Assembly: GCF_000281045.1 (NCBI RefSeq)
Contig: NW_008246077.1
Span: 12,844-40,520, forward strand
DNA from: Saprolegnia diclina VS20
Taxonomy: Eukaryota > Oomycota > Saprolegniomycetes > Saprolegniales > Saprolegniaceae
Length of the DNA stretch: 27,677 nt
Direction: 5' to 3'
Shown here: positions 9,301 through 18,432 of the stretch, piece after piece
How positions within the stretch are numbered: position 1 is the first letter of the stretch
Layout: each line of letters begins with the position of its first letter
Notes under the pieces: generated by a model
The model's database searches: none
What the model saw: only the letters and a program-made list of their open reading frames with translations
What the model was told of the DNA's origin: nothing
Translations under genes and position numbers: made by a program

Positions 9301-11520
9301 GACGTCGATATTGATGATCCGGACTTTTGGAAGAAGGCCGTTGGTCTCGCTGAGCCCGAAGCCATCGACGAAGCATCATCGCTCGTGCTTAGCTCGCAGC
9401 GAAAGCGAACTCGTGTCGCTCGCTTTGGCACAACAAAAGATTTGGTCTCGGACGATGAGGACGAGGACGAGATCAAAAAGGACAACGAGAAGGCGCTCGC
9501 GGTCTCTCGTGAGTGGACTGTCAACGGCCGGGATCGGCTCCAGCGCGCCCTTATGCACTTTGGCTTTGGACGATGGGAAATTGTCCGCAGCCAGAGTGGC
9601 GGCTCACGATCCGTCGAGGAAGTCGAAGCGTTTGCCCGTGCGTTTGTGCTCGTGTGTGGACTTTGCTGCAGCGGCGCGACGCAAGCGAGCGACTCGACGT
9701 TTGTCCAGAGCGCGATACGCGCCGCGTCAACGGTCAAGCCCGAGTACCTTACAGCCATTGATGACCGCGAGGTGTGGACCGAGCGCGCAACGGAGCACAT
9801 TCCGATTGTCCTTCAAGAAGACGACTTTGTCTCCAAGCTCAAGCAGGGTGGTGCTCGACGTGTGCTGTCTCGACTCGACATTCTCAGCCGTCTCCAACAC
9901 AAGATCAATGCCGCGTGTGAAGCAATTGCAGCGCGGGACAACCTCGTTTTGCCTCTCGACTTGGACGCGCGTGTCGACCTCGTTGGCTTGGATCGACTCC
10001 TCGAGGGTCTTGGCACGGTGAACGTGCCGGATCGCCCGCAGTGGTCCGCCTTGACGCCATGGTGGGACACATCGGCCGACAAGAACCTGTGCGCGGGTGT
10101 CTTCTTGCACGGGTACGGGCGCTGCGCTCAAATTCTTGGCGACCCCCGTATCGTGTTCCAGCAGCGCGAGGCTGCGTTTGAACCGTCGCCGGCGAGCGAC
10201 GATGACCCGACGCCAGTCAAGTTTCAGCAGCCAGAAGTGCAGCAAATGAATCGGCTGCTCATTTGGCTTCTCTCCATTGAAGATGTCCAGCGGCAAAAAC
10301 AGCAAGAGAAGCGTGACAAGTCGTCATCCGAGGTTGTGCGCACGACGACGCTCGAGCAGTCGCAAAAAGTCGCAGTCCTTCGGCGACAAGATGCGCTCAC
10401 GTGGCAACTTGTGCACCTTGATTTGCTCCGCCATTCGGTTCAGCTCCAAAACGCACAGGTGTTCTATTATTCACCGATATGCACTCCTCACAAATGTCGT
10501 ATAGGTATGGTCACTCGTAGCGGACGAGAGCAAGACAAGCTTCGTCAAGGACTGGAGCGTCGACGAGCGTCAGTCTGTGAGCTATGTTCTCAGCCTGTGT
10601 GGTGCACCGCTGCTTTTGTCGAGCTACGGGGAATGGAGTTGGCTCCAAGTCGTCGAGGCGGCGCGCGTTCACAAGTCCGCAGCGCGCACTCAGCGCTATG
10701 CGTATGACCGCATGCTCGGCAAATGCCATGAGCTTCTGGGCAAAGACCTTGGCGTGTCACGATCGCAAAACGAAGTGACGTTTGTGGACCCGTTTCAAGT
10801 CTCCGCGTTGCATGGAGCCAAAGCCAAGGTGCTCGCAGGCTTGCTCTTGCGACGAACGCAAGTCTACCGGGCAGTTTCGTACGTCCTGCACAACCAAGAA
10901 GACGAACTCCAACGACTGCTTCGATCAGGTGTGTCTCGGCTCGCAATGAGCAGAGAATAGTATCATGACAATGCCGTGTAGGTCTTCCTTGGCTCACTGA
11001 CGGGATGCCTGCATGGTGGTGCCCGTGGCGCCATGATATGGCACTGCTGCGGGCTGTGCTGCGCTTTGGCGTCGGGGCGTTCTTGCAGTTGCATCACCAT
11101 GGCGAGCTTTGTGTGCGCCGCGTCGTTGACCACGTGCACAAGGCGTTTGTTGCAGATCGGCGCCCGCGCGATGTGTCGATGGTGTTCACGTCGCCGCTCG
11201 ACTTCGAACAGTGGTTGCTCGCTACATGTGCGTCGTTTCCAGCGGCGCAGTTGCTCGAACAAAAGCTCATGCTTCTATGCTTTGCGCTCACGGACAGCCT
11301 ACCGACGATGCACGAGAGCAAGCTGAGCCCCGAGTACGACATTGATGGTGTCATGCCGATGCCGATGGTGGACAGTGTCGTTACCAACCAGCGCGCGGCC
11401 ATTTTGCACACGCTGCAGCCGTCGCATCCAAGGAAAGCGGTGTCAACATCGCTGCAAGAAGTTCTGGACCAAACCAAGGCCACCCGAGATGCCTATGAGC
11501 ACAGCGCCGTCACGTGTTGA
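6323..11520 (+). CDS. CHD6-9/Kismet-type chromatin remodeller with PHD and RanBP2 zinc fingers
   Basis: This gene encodes a nuclear ATP-dependent nucleosome remodeller of 1642 residues. Its six exons are 6323-6371, 6439-8996, 9050-9235, 9286-10458, 10505-10928 and 10982-11520, with introns of 67, 53, 50, 46 and 53 bp. The ATG at 6323 is chosen because a stop lies in frame 16 bp upstream and because exon 1 supplies the first two PHD cysteines. Domains in order: PHD finger (C9, C11, C23, C30, H35, C38, C56, C59); lysine-rich stretch (about 88-112); RanBP2-type zinc finger (W122, C124, C127, N131, C138, C141); chromodomains at about 219-272 and 292-348; SNF2 ATPase from 384 with DEMGLGKT (409-416), DEAH (522-525) and ARAHRIGQ (809-816); a KGAY/FCSADID/FSKASF segment (exon 3); a GFGRWEIV segment (about 1020); and two WW-motif repeats (W1190-W1191 and W1475-W1476). 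The last three match the C-terminal layout of CHD7/CHD8. No break is seen. Confidence 0.93.
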
Positions 11521-12280
11521 TCAGCACAGCCCGCCACGTCTTGTGATATGACGATGAATGGACTTCTTTCCATATTCTCTTCGTCTAATCTTCCTATGGC
11601 GGCCAACCAGATTTCAGCATGTTGCAGTATCCTAGCAGGAACGTTCAGTGGTGTACCAGCATCCAGCGCCCGTTGAAACCAACGTACGCGTTGAGTTTGT
11701 GCGTGAGGAATGCTGGCTTCTCGCCTTTTGTCATATTGTAGCCCCAATTCGAGTGGGCTGTGATACTTTTCGTTGGGTTTGAACTTGGAACTCAAGATGC
11801 AGACCCGAACAATACACTGGATCTTGTTGACATTCGTCAAAGATAGAGGTGTCACCACAGTCCGGCCAATGAAGGTGCGACCCTAACGTCCCCATTTGAG
11901 GAGACTCGACTGGACCTTCCGGACTACATTTGGTAATCGTGGTATGATTGCGGCATTGTGACCAAACTGTATGCCTAGATACTGCACTGGTACACCCGTC
12001 ACTAAGACCGTGAGATCGAATGCGGGCCATGTTTGCGGAGGCCGGTTTTGGTTCAGGGCCAAAGGGCCGTTTCCAAGAAGTGGAGGAGGTTTTCCGCGCA
12101 AGTCCGAGTGATCTAGAAGACCAGGATCCAAAAGCAAACACAAGATCCAAGAACCAAGATCCTGGCGCAGAGCAAGTGAGCTCGAGCCATCCACGAATCT
12201 ATAGCGCGCTCAGGCTTTCACGTGTCTATACCAAGCACTGGCGGTCTACCAACACGCAATATCTAGCGCCCCTACCATTT
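11521..12280 (-). mobile_element. LINE (non-LTR) remnant, RT C-terminal part
   Basis: On the minus strand, VPVQYLGIQFGHN (about 11950-12010) matches the YLG motif that follows the catalytic core of L1/Tx1-like reverse transcriptases. Further along (about 11600-11760), SPLELGLQYDKRREASIP and AQTQRVRWFQRALDAGTP match the GGLG...W..RAL thumb motif. The reading frame changes several times and stops interrupt it, so this is a dead 5'-truncated fragment. It begins just after the stop of the CHD gene and points toward it. The stretch at about 12030-12280 belongs to a dispersed repeat listed separately. Confidence 0.6.
12030..12280. repeat. Dispersed repeat, copy 1
   Basis: On the plus strand the block from GTGGAGGAGGTTTTCCGCGC through GGCGCAGAGCAAGTGAGCTC to CAAGCACTGGC aligns with the segment at about 21905-22110, at roughly 75-80 percent by eye with small gaps. 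Its right part also resembles 16058-16130. The copies are in the same orientation. It may be an internal piece of the LINE family seen here, but I could not place it in the RT. Confidence 0.6.
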
Positions 12281-12410
12281 GCGTCCCTGGCGGGCGTGGG
12301 TGCGATACGGTCCGTTTTCCCTTCCCATCTCTGCACCTTTGTTTTTTATTCGACTGGCGCTCCAACTTCGCTCATTGTTTGTCCACATATGCACGTTCGG
12401 CTACGCGATC

Positions 12411-12557
12411 TCAGTGTAGTACGACGAGGGTGCGCTTGCCTTGGTCATTGATCTGCTCGACGACGCCGACAATTTTATCCAACAACGCGACGTCATCAGT
12501 GCCGTAGAGCAACAGCCGTTCACGGTTTTCGTTTTCTTTTCCACCTCGCGATAGCAT
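12411..12557 (-). other. Short coding-like stretch, unknown
   Basis: A 48-codon frame from ATG to TGA on the minus strand has gene-like codon choice. It contains LLLYGTDDVALLDKIVGV and VEQINDQGKRTLVVLH. I do not recognise it, and the sequence on both sides is element debris, so it is more likely the end of a dead reading frame than a gene. Confidence 0.25.
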
Positions 12558-12589
12558 CCTGCGGCATCGCTGGCGTCGTCGCAGACGTC

Positions 12590-12900
12590 ACAAGCTTCCC
12601 GGGCACAGATCCGCGACCCAGCTCACACCCAGCGCGGCAAGCCACAAGGCGGTGGCACTACGTTGGCCAAGCGGTCTAAGCCGCGCAGACCAAGCACGCC
12701 CGCCAATTCCGCCAGACGTTCCGCGCAACACATCGAAGCTCGAGAGCCTGATCTCTGTTAGGTACAATTGGCGCACGGGTGTTGACGAGCGGCCGCACAT
12801 CCACACAGTTACGATGTATCTCACTAACGTCGCCCGAAGGCGTGTTGGGGTGCTCTGGGTGCGGACTTGAGGCTGTAAAGCATCCAAGATGGGTAATCGT
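12590..12900. other. Unassigned stretch before the DIRS-like fossil
   Basis: The stretch is open on the minus strand for about 110 residues (12588-12923) with no recognisable motif. It probably belongs to old element sequence. No RNA gene was found. Confidence 0.3.
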
Positions 12901-13354
12901 GCGTCCCACCTTGAAGAAATCACGCAGCTACACCCGCTCGGTTCGTCAACGGTGCCAGAACCAACAGCTCTGTGCTCGAATCAACCGCAATTGGGCATAT
13001 GCGCGTCCTCGGGCGCGGCCGAGCTACTTGCCACTCGGACTGTCGAGGCGTCTTCGGACGCGGTCGAGTCGAATGCTTCCTGGTCTGTGTGCATCTTCAG
13101 TGGTACGATGATATATTGTCAAGCACGGTTGTCGAGAGCCGACTTGATGGTCCTAATGCCAACGCCAATGGGAAAGAGAAGAAAAGACAACACCTACGGC
13201 GCTCGAGCACCGAACCTCCTGCACGTGAAGCACGAATTCACCGATTGGACAAAAGGTGGTCGACTACGTGCTATCTGCAGCTTGACAACGGTGACATCCG
13301 GCAGCGCTCGCTACATGGCTCGACTGAGCCAACCATGGGACGCGTCTACCTCTT

Positions 13355-13805
13355 ACGCTCAGCGAGAAGGCGACCCATCCATAATCCGTCAAGTACTTTT
13401 TGTGCAAGCGGTCTCTCTCGGAACTTCGAGTTTGGAGTAGTCAGTATACGGCCACCGAGAAATTGGCTCGCGTCCAAGCATGCATGTGGGTAGTTCGCGC
13501 CCATGGCCGATCCAATCCGCAATTTGGAGCGCGTACTGTACTCGCTGCGCCATGTTTGCTTGCGCGCGAACGCTGCACGTGGCCTACTACACCAAGTACT
13601 AACACAGACTCTACTGGACGTTTGCTTATTCTGGGCTCGTGCAGGCTCTAGTTCCCGGCCCGAGCTGCCTCAATGTACTGGACGCGACCTTTTTGGTGGC
13701 GCACTCCAAGCACTTCCCAACGTACGTCTTCAACAACTCCTCCCGGTCATCTACACGCTTTAAACGGACGACACCAACGTTGGCATCGCCATCGTTGACC
13801 ATCGA
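13355..13805 (+). repeat. Direct repeat within DIRS-like fossil, copy A
   Basis: This block matches 14540-14945 over its whole length. Shared stretches include GAGAAGGCGACCCATCC near the start, TTCCCGGCCCGAGCTG, and CTCCTCCCGGTCATCTACAC near the end. It covers the RT thumb and the start of RNase H (NVGIAIVDH). I judge roughly 70-75 percent identity by eye. Confidence 0.75.
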
Positions 13806-14539
13806 ACTGGTGCGCGAGTATCGCTGGTAGAACACCGCCCCAGCAAACGACGCTCCCCTACGAGCTCAGCTCGCTCGTCATGGTTCACCCGCGGCGAGCC
13901 GCGGACCCCTGGCTCTACCTGCCGGCACCACGACAATCTGCACCGATGATTTTTCAGAGAAGGATCGATGCGGTAGCTGCTGCCCACTCGGCCTCGAGAA
14001 GATGTGCCTCCAACCTCTCTCGGTCGGCGAACGTCTCTCATCCACGTCTTGTCTTTTTCGAGCGGCGAGTCGTTCAAACATTCACACTTCCGCAAGGACG
14101 TCTTACCACTGCTCTCGTGGCTACGCTTGGCCGACGTAGCAGCGGGCATCACTCGGTCACGGGCAGAGGTACATAACCTAGTCACATGCGGCAGCTCCAA
14201 CGAGCGCGGACGTGATGGGCACATCGGGCGACACTGCTGCAGTTTTTCTCGACACCTGCGGGGTTGTGCAACTGACAGCAACCACTTTTGGGTTGGCGCT
14301 ACACGTATCGGCATCAGTCTTCTGGCTTCCACCGGCTACTGCAGCTTCATCGACGTATTCCGCGTAGTCGGCAACGCGATCATGCGGCTCGTCCAAGGCG
14401 TATCTCCGAGCAGCATCATTTTCAGCACAACTCGGCTCACACTCCACTTTGGGTGCTTCAACTACAAGTATGCATCGACGAATATATCCTCATCGAGCTC
14501 GCGTCAAACGTTGACATGCTCGTAACACTGGAACCAAAA

Positions 14540-14945
14540 CATCGTCAACGAGAAGGCGACCCATCCATGATCCGTCACGTTTTCTGGGCCAGCGACCTCG
14601 TTCGGAACCTCGAGTTTGGTGTCGTCTCTATGCTCACCGAAAAATTGGCGCGCGTCCATGCATGTTCACGCTCACAGCCGAACCGCCCCGCGTTTTGTGG
14701 AGCGAGAAACTTTGCTCGCGCACGGCCGCTCACCAAGCACAACACAGTTTTCTACTGGGCGCTCGCTTATTTTGGCCTCGCGCAGGCTTCCGTTCCCGGC
14801 CCGAGCTGACCTCACGTACTGGGCGCGACCTTTTCGGTGGCGCGCATCGAGCAAGTCCCAACGTACGCCTTTGGCAACTCCTCCCGGTCATCTACACGCT
14901 AAAGATGGACGCCGCCGCCGTCGGCATCGCCATCATGGACCATTG
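14540..14945 (+). repeat. Direct repeat within DIRS-like fossil, copy B
   Basis: This is the partner of copy A, about 1.19 kb downstream in the same orientation. It follows the RT palm directly and continues into RNase H (AVGIAIMDH), so it is the copy in its natural place. Copy A must come from a duplication or from a second, older insertion. Confidence 0.75.
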
Positions 14946-15569
14946 GCACGGTTCATTCGACTTGCTGACGTGGAAGAGGAGCCTAGCAAGGCAACGACGA
15001 TGCAAAGCTGATGTCGACACCTCCATGAACGCCCGCGAACGCTTGGGCGTTGATCTCACGGCGTGAGAGTGGGGAAAAGAATTTTGGAACCCTTCAGCAC
15101 CCCAACCGTCATCATCGAGGTGCTGGCCATCAACACCACTGCACTCGTGTGGCAACTTGACGTTCTCTGTGGCATTGTCCAGTGGTGTATGGTGTCAACA
15201 TCGCGTCACTTCGGCGGCACAAGCAGTGCACTGGCTCCGGGTCTCGATACGTCACATTCCAGGACGTAGCAACTCGCTCCTAGACACAGCCGTCGCCACA
15301 ACATACGTAAACACGAAAGACCCACACGGCTTCGTGGGCAGACATACCGAATACAGCACATCTGTGCTGGATGTACCGAGCACTCGACAAAAACGCGCAG
15401 CAGCCTTGGCTGTCATCTTGGTCAAGATACGAGCAGCGGTCAACTTACACACACGTCTGGCGCGAATGGACAACCTTCCCCAAGCTCGACGCAGCCCTGT
15501 ACGCCTCGACCCTCATCATCCCAAGCTCCCGAGTCATGTGCATTCAAAATCGATGACGCGGAGTCACTT

Positions 15570-16060
15570 AACGACAAGAATCAAACTCTCAAGCACCAAG
15601 AAGACATCAAGGCAAGGGATCCCACGTACGCATCCAAGGCCCCAAGATCGATCGCACATGTCGAGACGTGCATCTACAGATCGAGCCATCACCCACACCT
15701 CGACTATGCTCCGTGACGACAACGCGGAACCTCTCTCATCATGCTCAAGACAACAACAACTCGCTCAGTACCACGCTACGCGACGTTTTCGGCAACTGAG
15801 ACGCTACAATGCAAAGCAGCGTCGCGCGATAAAGATTGTAGCAGCGGTGTGCCAAAAACCTCGAGCAACTTCGCGACACACTAGCTCCGAAACGGCGGTG
15901 CTACGGCCTGTTTTCGTGGCAGCGTGCCAGACCTCGCCGTCCCGAAACTCGGCAAGAAGTCATCGGACGTACTCACGAAACACACCACCATCAACGAGTT
16001 ACCTCTCACCGACCTCACCACAACTCGGATGATTCCAACCGCGTGGCGTCGTCTCCAGGG
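15570..16060. other. Unassigned element debris
   Basis: The plus strand is open for long stretches and rich in R, S, T and H, but nothing can be matched to a known domain. It may be the remains of the DIRS-like recombinase or the edge of the LINE remnant to the right. No host gene is seen. Confidence 0.3.
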
Positions 16061-16130
16061 AACCAACTCGCCCACAACTGGCATGGCGGACATCTATACG
16101 GTTGTTGCCCCCAAGTAGCTCGGTCTTATT
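16058..16130. repeat. Dispersed repeat, copy 2 (partial)
   Basis: ACTGGCATGGCGGACA followed by GGTTGTTGCCCCCAAGTAG aligns with 22062-22115 (ACTGGCACGGCGAACA, GGTTGCTGCCCCCGCGTAG) in the same orientation. It sits at the junction of the LINE remnant and the unassigned debris. Confidence 0.55.
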
Positions 16131-17480
16131 TGAGGTCGTGCCAAATCCATCGACATTCTTGTATTGGGCGGTGGTGTTTCCGCTCTTGCAGACACCGGTA
16201 GACCACGTGATCATGAATGTTGCGGGCAGAGGAAAGCCTCGTTGGTTCTCGTGGATGAGCTTTGGAAGCAAGCCGCCGAGATAATGACTAGTCCGAGGCG
16301 TCGCCACCCTTGGGTAGCAGCGCGACTGCCGACGTGCGCTGAGGCTTGAGGAGCTCACGGCGCTTTCGTTGATGCTTGAAGACGATGTAAACTATGGAAG
16401 CAAAGGTCGAGGAATCCAGTTTGTAAAAAGAGGCCGGGAAACCGTCCAATTCCGGCGCCTTGTCTGGTACCATTGTCCGAACTGACGACGTTAATGTCCT
16501 TGACACTTACAGGCAGATCCAAGAGCTCTCGGTCTTCTTGCGCGACACTCTTTTCACTTGATCGAGAAACGAGTCGCGTAGTGCAACACCGGGGTTCTGG
16601 AAATCGTCGGAACGCATCATTGTTGACTACTTGTGGTTGAAGACATGGTGAATATCCTCCATCACCGTCACTACGTTGCTATCCGCACGTCGCATCTCTT
16701 GGACCGTGGTACGATTTGAGCCAGAACCCCGGGCTCGAAGAAAGTGACGTGTCAGGCATCGGTTGCGTGCGGTGAAGTTCAAAGTTCACGTCCTTGGCTT
16801 TCTGGTGGGCGCTCTGTTGTGACTTCGTGTATGCTTCGCGTGGCACTGCGATCTCTGCCTCGGACAACTCGCCCTGGCAGTGATGGCACTCTGCCACTTG
16901 CCAGATGACCTTCACCTGCAGCTTGCAGCGGCGGTCAATGCTCATGTACCATCGATGGCAATCTTGGAGGAAGGTCTTGGTGCACCTTTTCCGGTCGGTT
17001 CACGCTTTCCCGAGGCGATGGTCTCGGGTGGCTATTCCAAGAACGCAGACACGCCTTCCTTGATGGCGTCGGCGACCTCTTAAAGACCGAGAAGCTCCTT
17101 GTGTAGTCAGTCGCCAGTACGCGTGCAGCGGCACTGGAGGTACTAAATTGACGACCAGCCATTGGCTCATGTGGTTTCCAGTCGTTTTGCTCGGTCCTTT
17201 CTCGTACCCGGAGGTAAACATGTAAATAGCGACCACAGCACCATGACAAAGATGAGGACCAAGCGATTCACCAGGCCAACATATTTGCAACGAGAGCGCC
17301 ACAGTAACCCACGACATCACCAACGGAATGCCGGCAACACTCTCGGGCTACCTCTACTTGACGCCGAAGATGGCCTCCAACATGCACCGAGCCGCATTCC
17401 ACTACCGCTGCCCAGCGCTCCGCACCTGCGTCTGGTTCACCGTCTGACGCGTCCGAAACGATCACGTCTTTCGCGCCGAC
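16100..17480 (-). mobile_element. LINE (L1/Tx1-like) remnant: endonuclease end, linker, RT fingers
   Basis: On the minus strand, going downstream, I see: an endonuclease C-terminus resembling the SDH-x-AV motif (HGAVVAIYMFTSGYEKGP, about 17170-17230); a helical linker (AYTKSQQSAHQKAKDVNFEL, about 16775-16835); the RT start (NKAPGPDGFPA-like KAPELDGFPASFYKLDS, about 16420-16470) and LLPKGGDASD (about 16290-16320); and LLPKLIHENQRGF (about 16225-16265), which matches the Q-x-GF-x-GR box of LINE RTs. Several frameshifts and stops interrupt it. The 5' end and the catalytic core are missing or unrecognisable. It is dead and fairly old. The RT C-terminal piece at 11.5-12.0 kb has the same orientation and may be from the same copy or a relative. 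Confidence 0.65.
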
Positions 17481-18430
17481 CTACCACTGCCAAGCCATTG
17501 ACGATTGCCGCCATGGCGGCGGGTGTCGCTCAAATACACTTGCACTACAGCCTCGTTCAAAAGCCCGGGCAGATGAATCTACGTCGCCTTCTCCGGCTCC
17601 TCGCTCATCACGAGTGGCCGCGCCAGCACCTTGTCCTGCGGACCGCGCTCCTGCCTCCGGCAGCCTAGATCAAGTTCAATACCCGCGCCTACACAACGAA
17701 GAAAGTCCGACAATTATATTTGGCGTGGATTTACATATCTATTTTAACAGACGACCCACTTCAACAACAACAAAAACGTCGCCAACGGGACAATACGTAG
17801 CTACAGTGTATGTACTGTTGTGGTTACTAGGCTTGATTTATGGCACGATCGTACCACTATAGTTGCCATCGCACACGGTCCATCCAACGGTGTCATTGAC
17901 TTGCCGTACGAACATGACTTAGTCATTCATTGTTCAAGTAAAACCTCCTGGTCGGAGAGTGGCCACCGTATCTAAACGCGGAGACAGGCGCATCGGTTCC
18001 ACTACAAGTGCCTACCGGTCGTATCCAAGGCGTGCGGTTCGCATCGGCAAGGAGCGACAGAGGTACACCTCGCACGCGCTCACGCTCACATTCACTAGAG
18101 TAAGCCTAGTGGGCCTGGGACCACTCTTTTCTTGAAACAAAGTCTGAACTGTTAATAGGGTCACCACACCAATCCCAAGGCGAGAACAAGAATACTATTT
18201 CTCAATGCCTGTCGAGGACGAGCATCAGAGCATGGACGACTGCCCTGATCAAGCGCCTCATCCAAGACGGCCGCCTGGAAGCCATGCTCGCTGCATACGG
18301 CTTCGAGATCCAGACTAACATGGCGATGGTATCGCTCAACAGCCAAGCGGGTGCGGCCATGCCAGGAAGAATTCATCTCCGACGACCGAAGGCAAGGAAC
18401 GGGTACCCCACGGCCGACATCTCTTCGACT
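17480..18430. other. Gene-free stretch
   Basis: I see no supported gene. The first 200 bp are GC-rich debris continuing from the LINE, 17690-17870 is A/T-rich, and the rest is mixed. A possible coding trace lies at 18230-18430 just before the next block, but its frame is not stable. Confidence 0.45.
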
Positions 18431-18432
18431 AG

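Larger units (their letters stand above)
12900..15570 (+). mobile_element. DIRS-like (tyrosine-recombinase) retroelement fossil
   Basis: This is a decayed plus-strand element. Recognisable parts, left to right, are: an RT-thumb to RNase H-start segment (13355-13805); an RT palm region (about 14080-14540) with the catalytic-box remnant IDEYILIE; a second RT-thumb to RNase H-start segment (14540-14945); the RNase H end with IRHIPGRSNSLLDTAV (about 15230-15290); and a piece resembling the N-domain of a tyrosine recombinase (RSTYTHVWREWTTF, about 15430-15475). The order RT, RNase H, tyrosine recombinase is the family hallmark and rules out ordinary Ty3/gypsy. It is badly broken, with well over ten interruptions, and so is old. 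No terminal repeats were identified, and the ends are approximate. Confidence 0.6.

Noticed and set aside
7563-9800. Two long minus-strand open frames (about 350 and 362 residues) opposite the remodeller gene
   Set aside because: They are antisense shadows of the SNF2 and following exons. GC-rich codons leave few stops on the other strand, and the plus-strand frame has unmistakable domains.
12640-12730. tRNA-like stretch (TTGGCCAAGCGGTCTAAG resembles a Leu/Ser D-arm)
   Set aside because: No matching acceptor stem, anticodon arm or T-loop (GGTTCGA-type) follows at the right distance.
13760-14332. Minus-strand open frame of 190 residues
   Set aside because: The plus strand here carries RNase H and RT traces of the DIRS-like fossil. 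The minus frame has no motif and looks like a chance opening.
12211-16058. Idea that the repeat at 22 kb is an empty site proving insertion of the DIRS-like element between 12.2 and 16.06 kb
   Set aside because: On closer alignment the 12-kb copy continues collinear with the 22-kb copy past 12211 (to about 12280), so the 16-kb segment is another copy of the same part and not the other side of an insertion.
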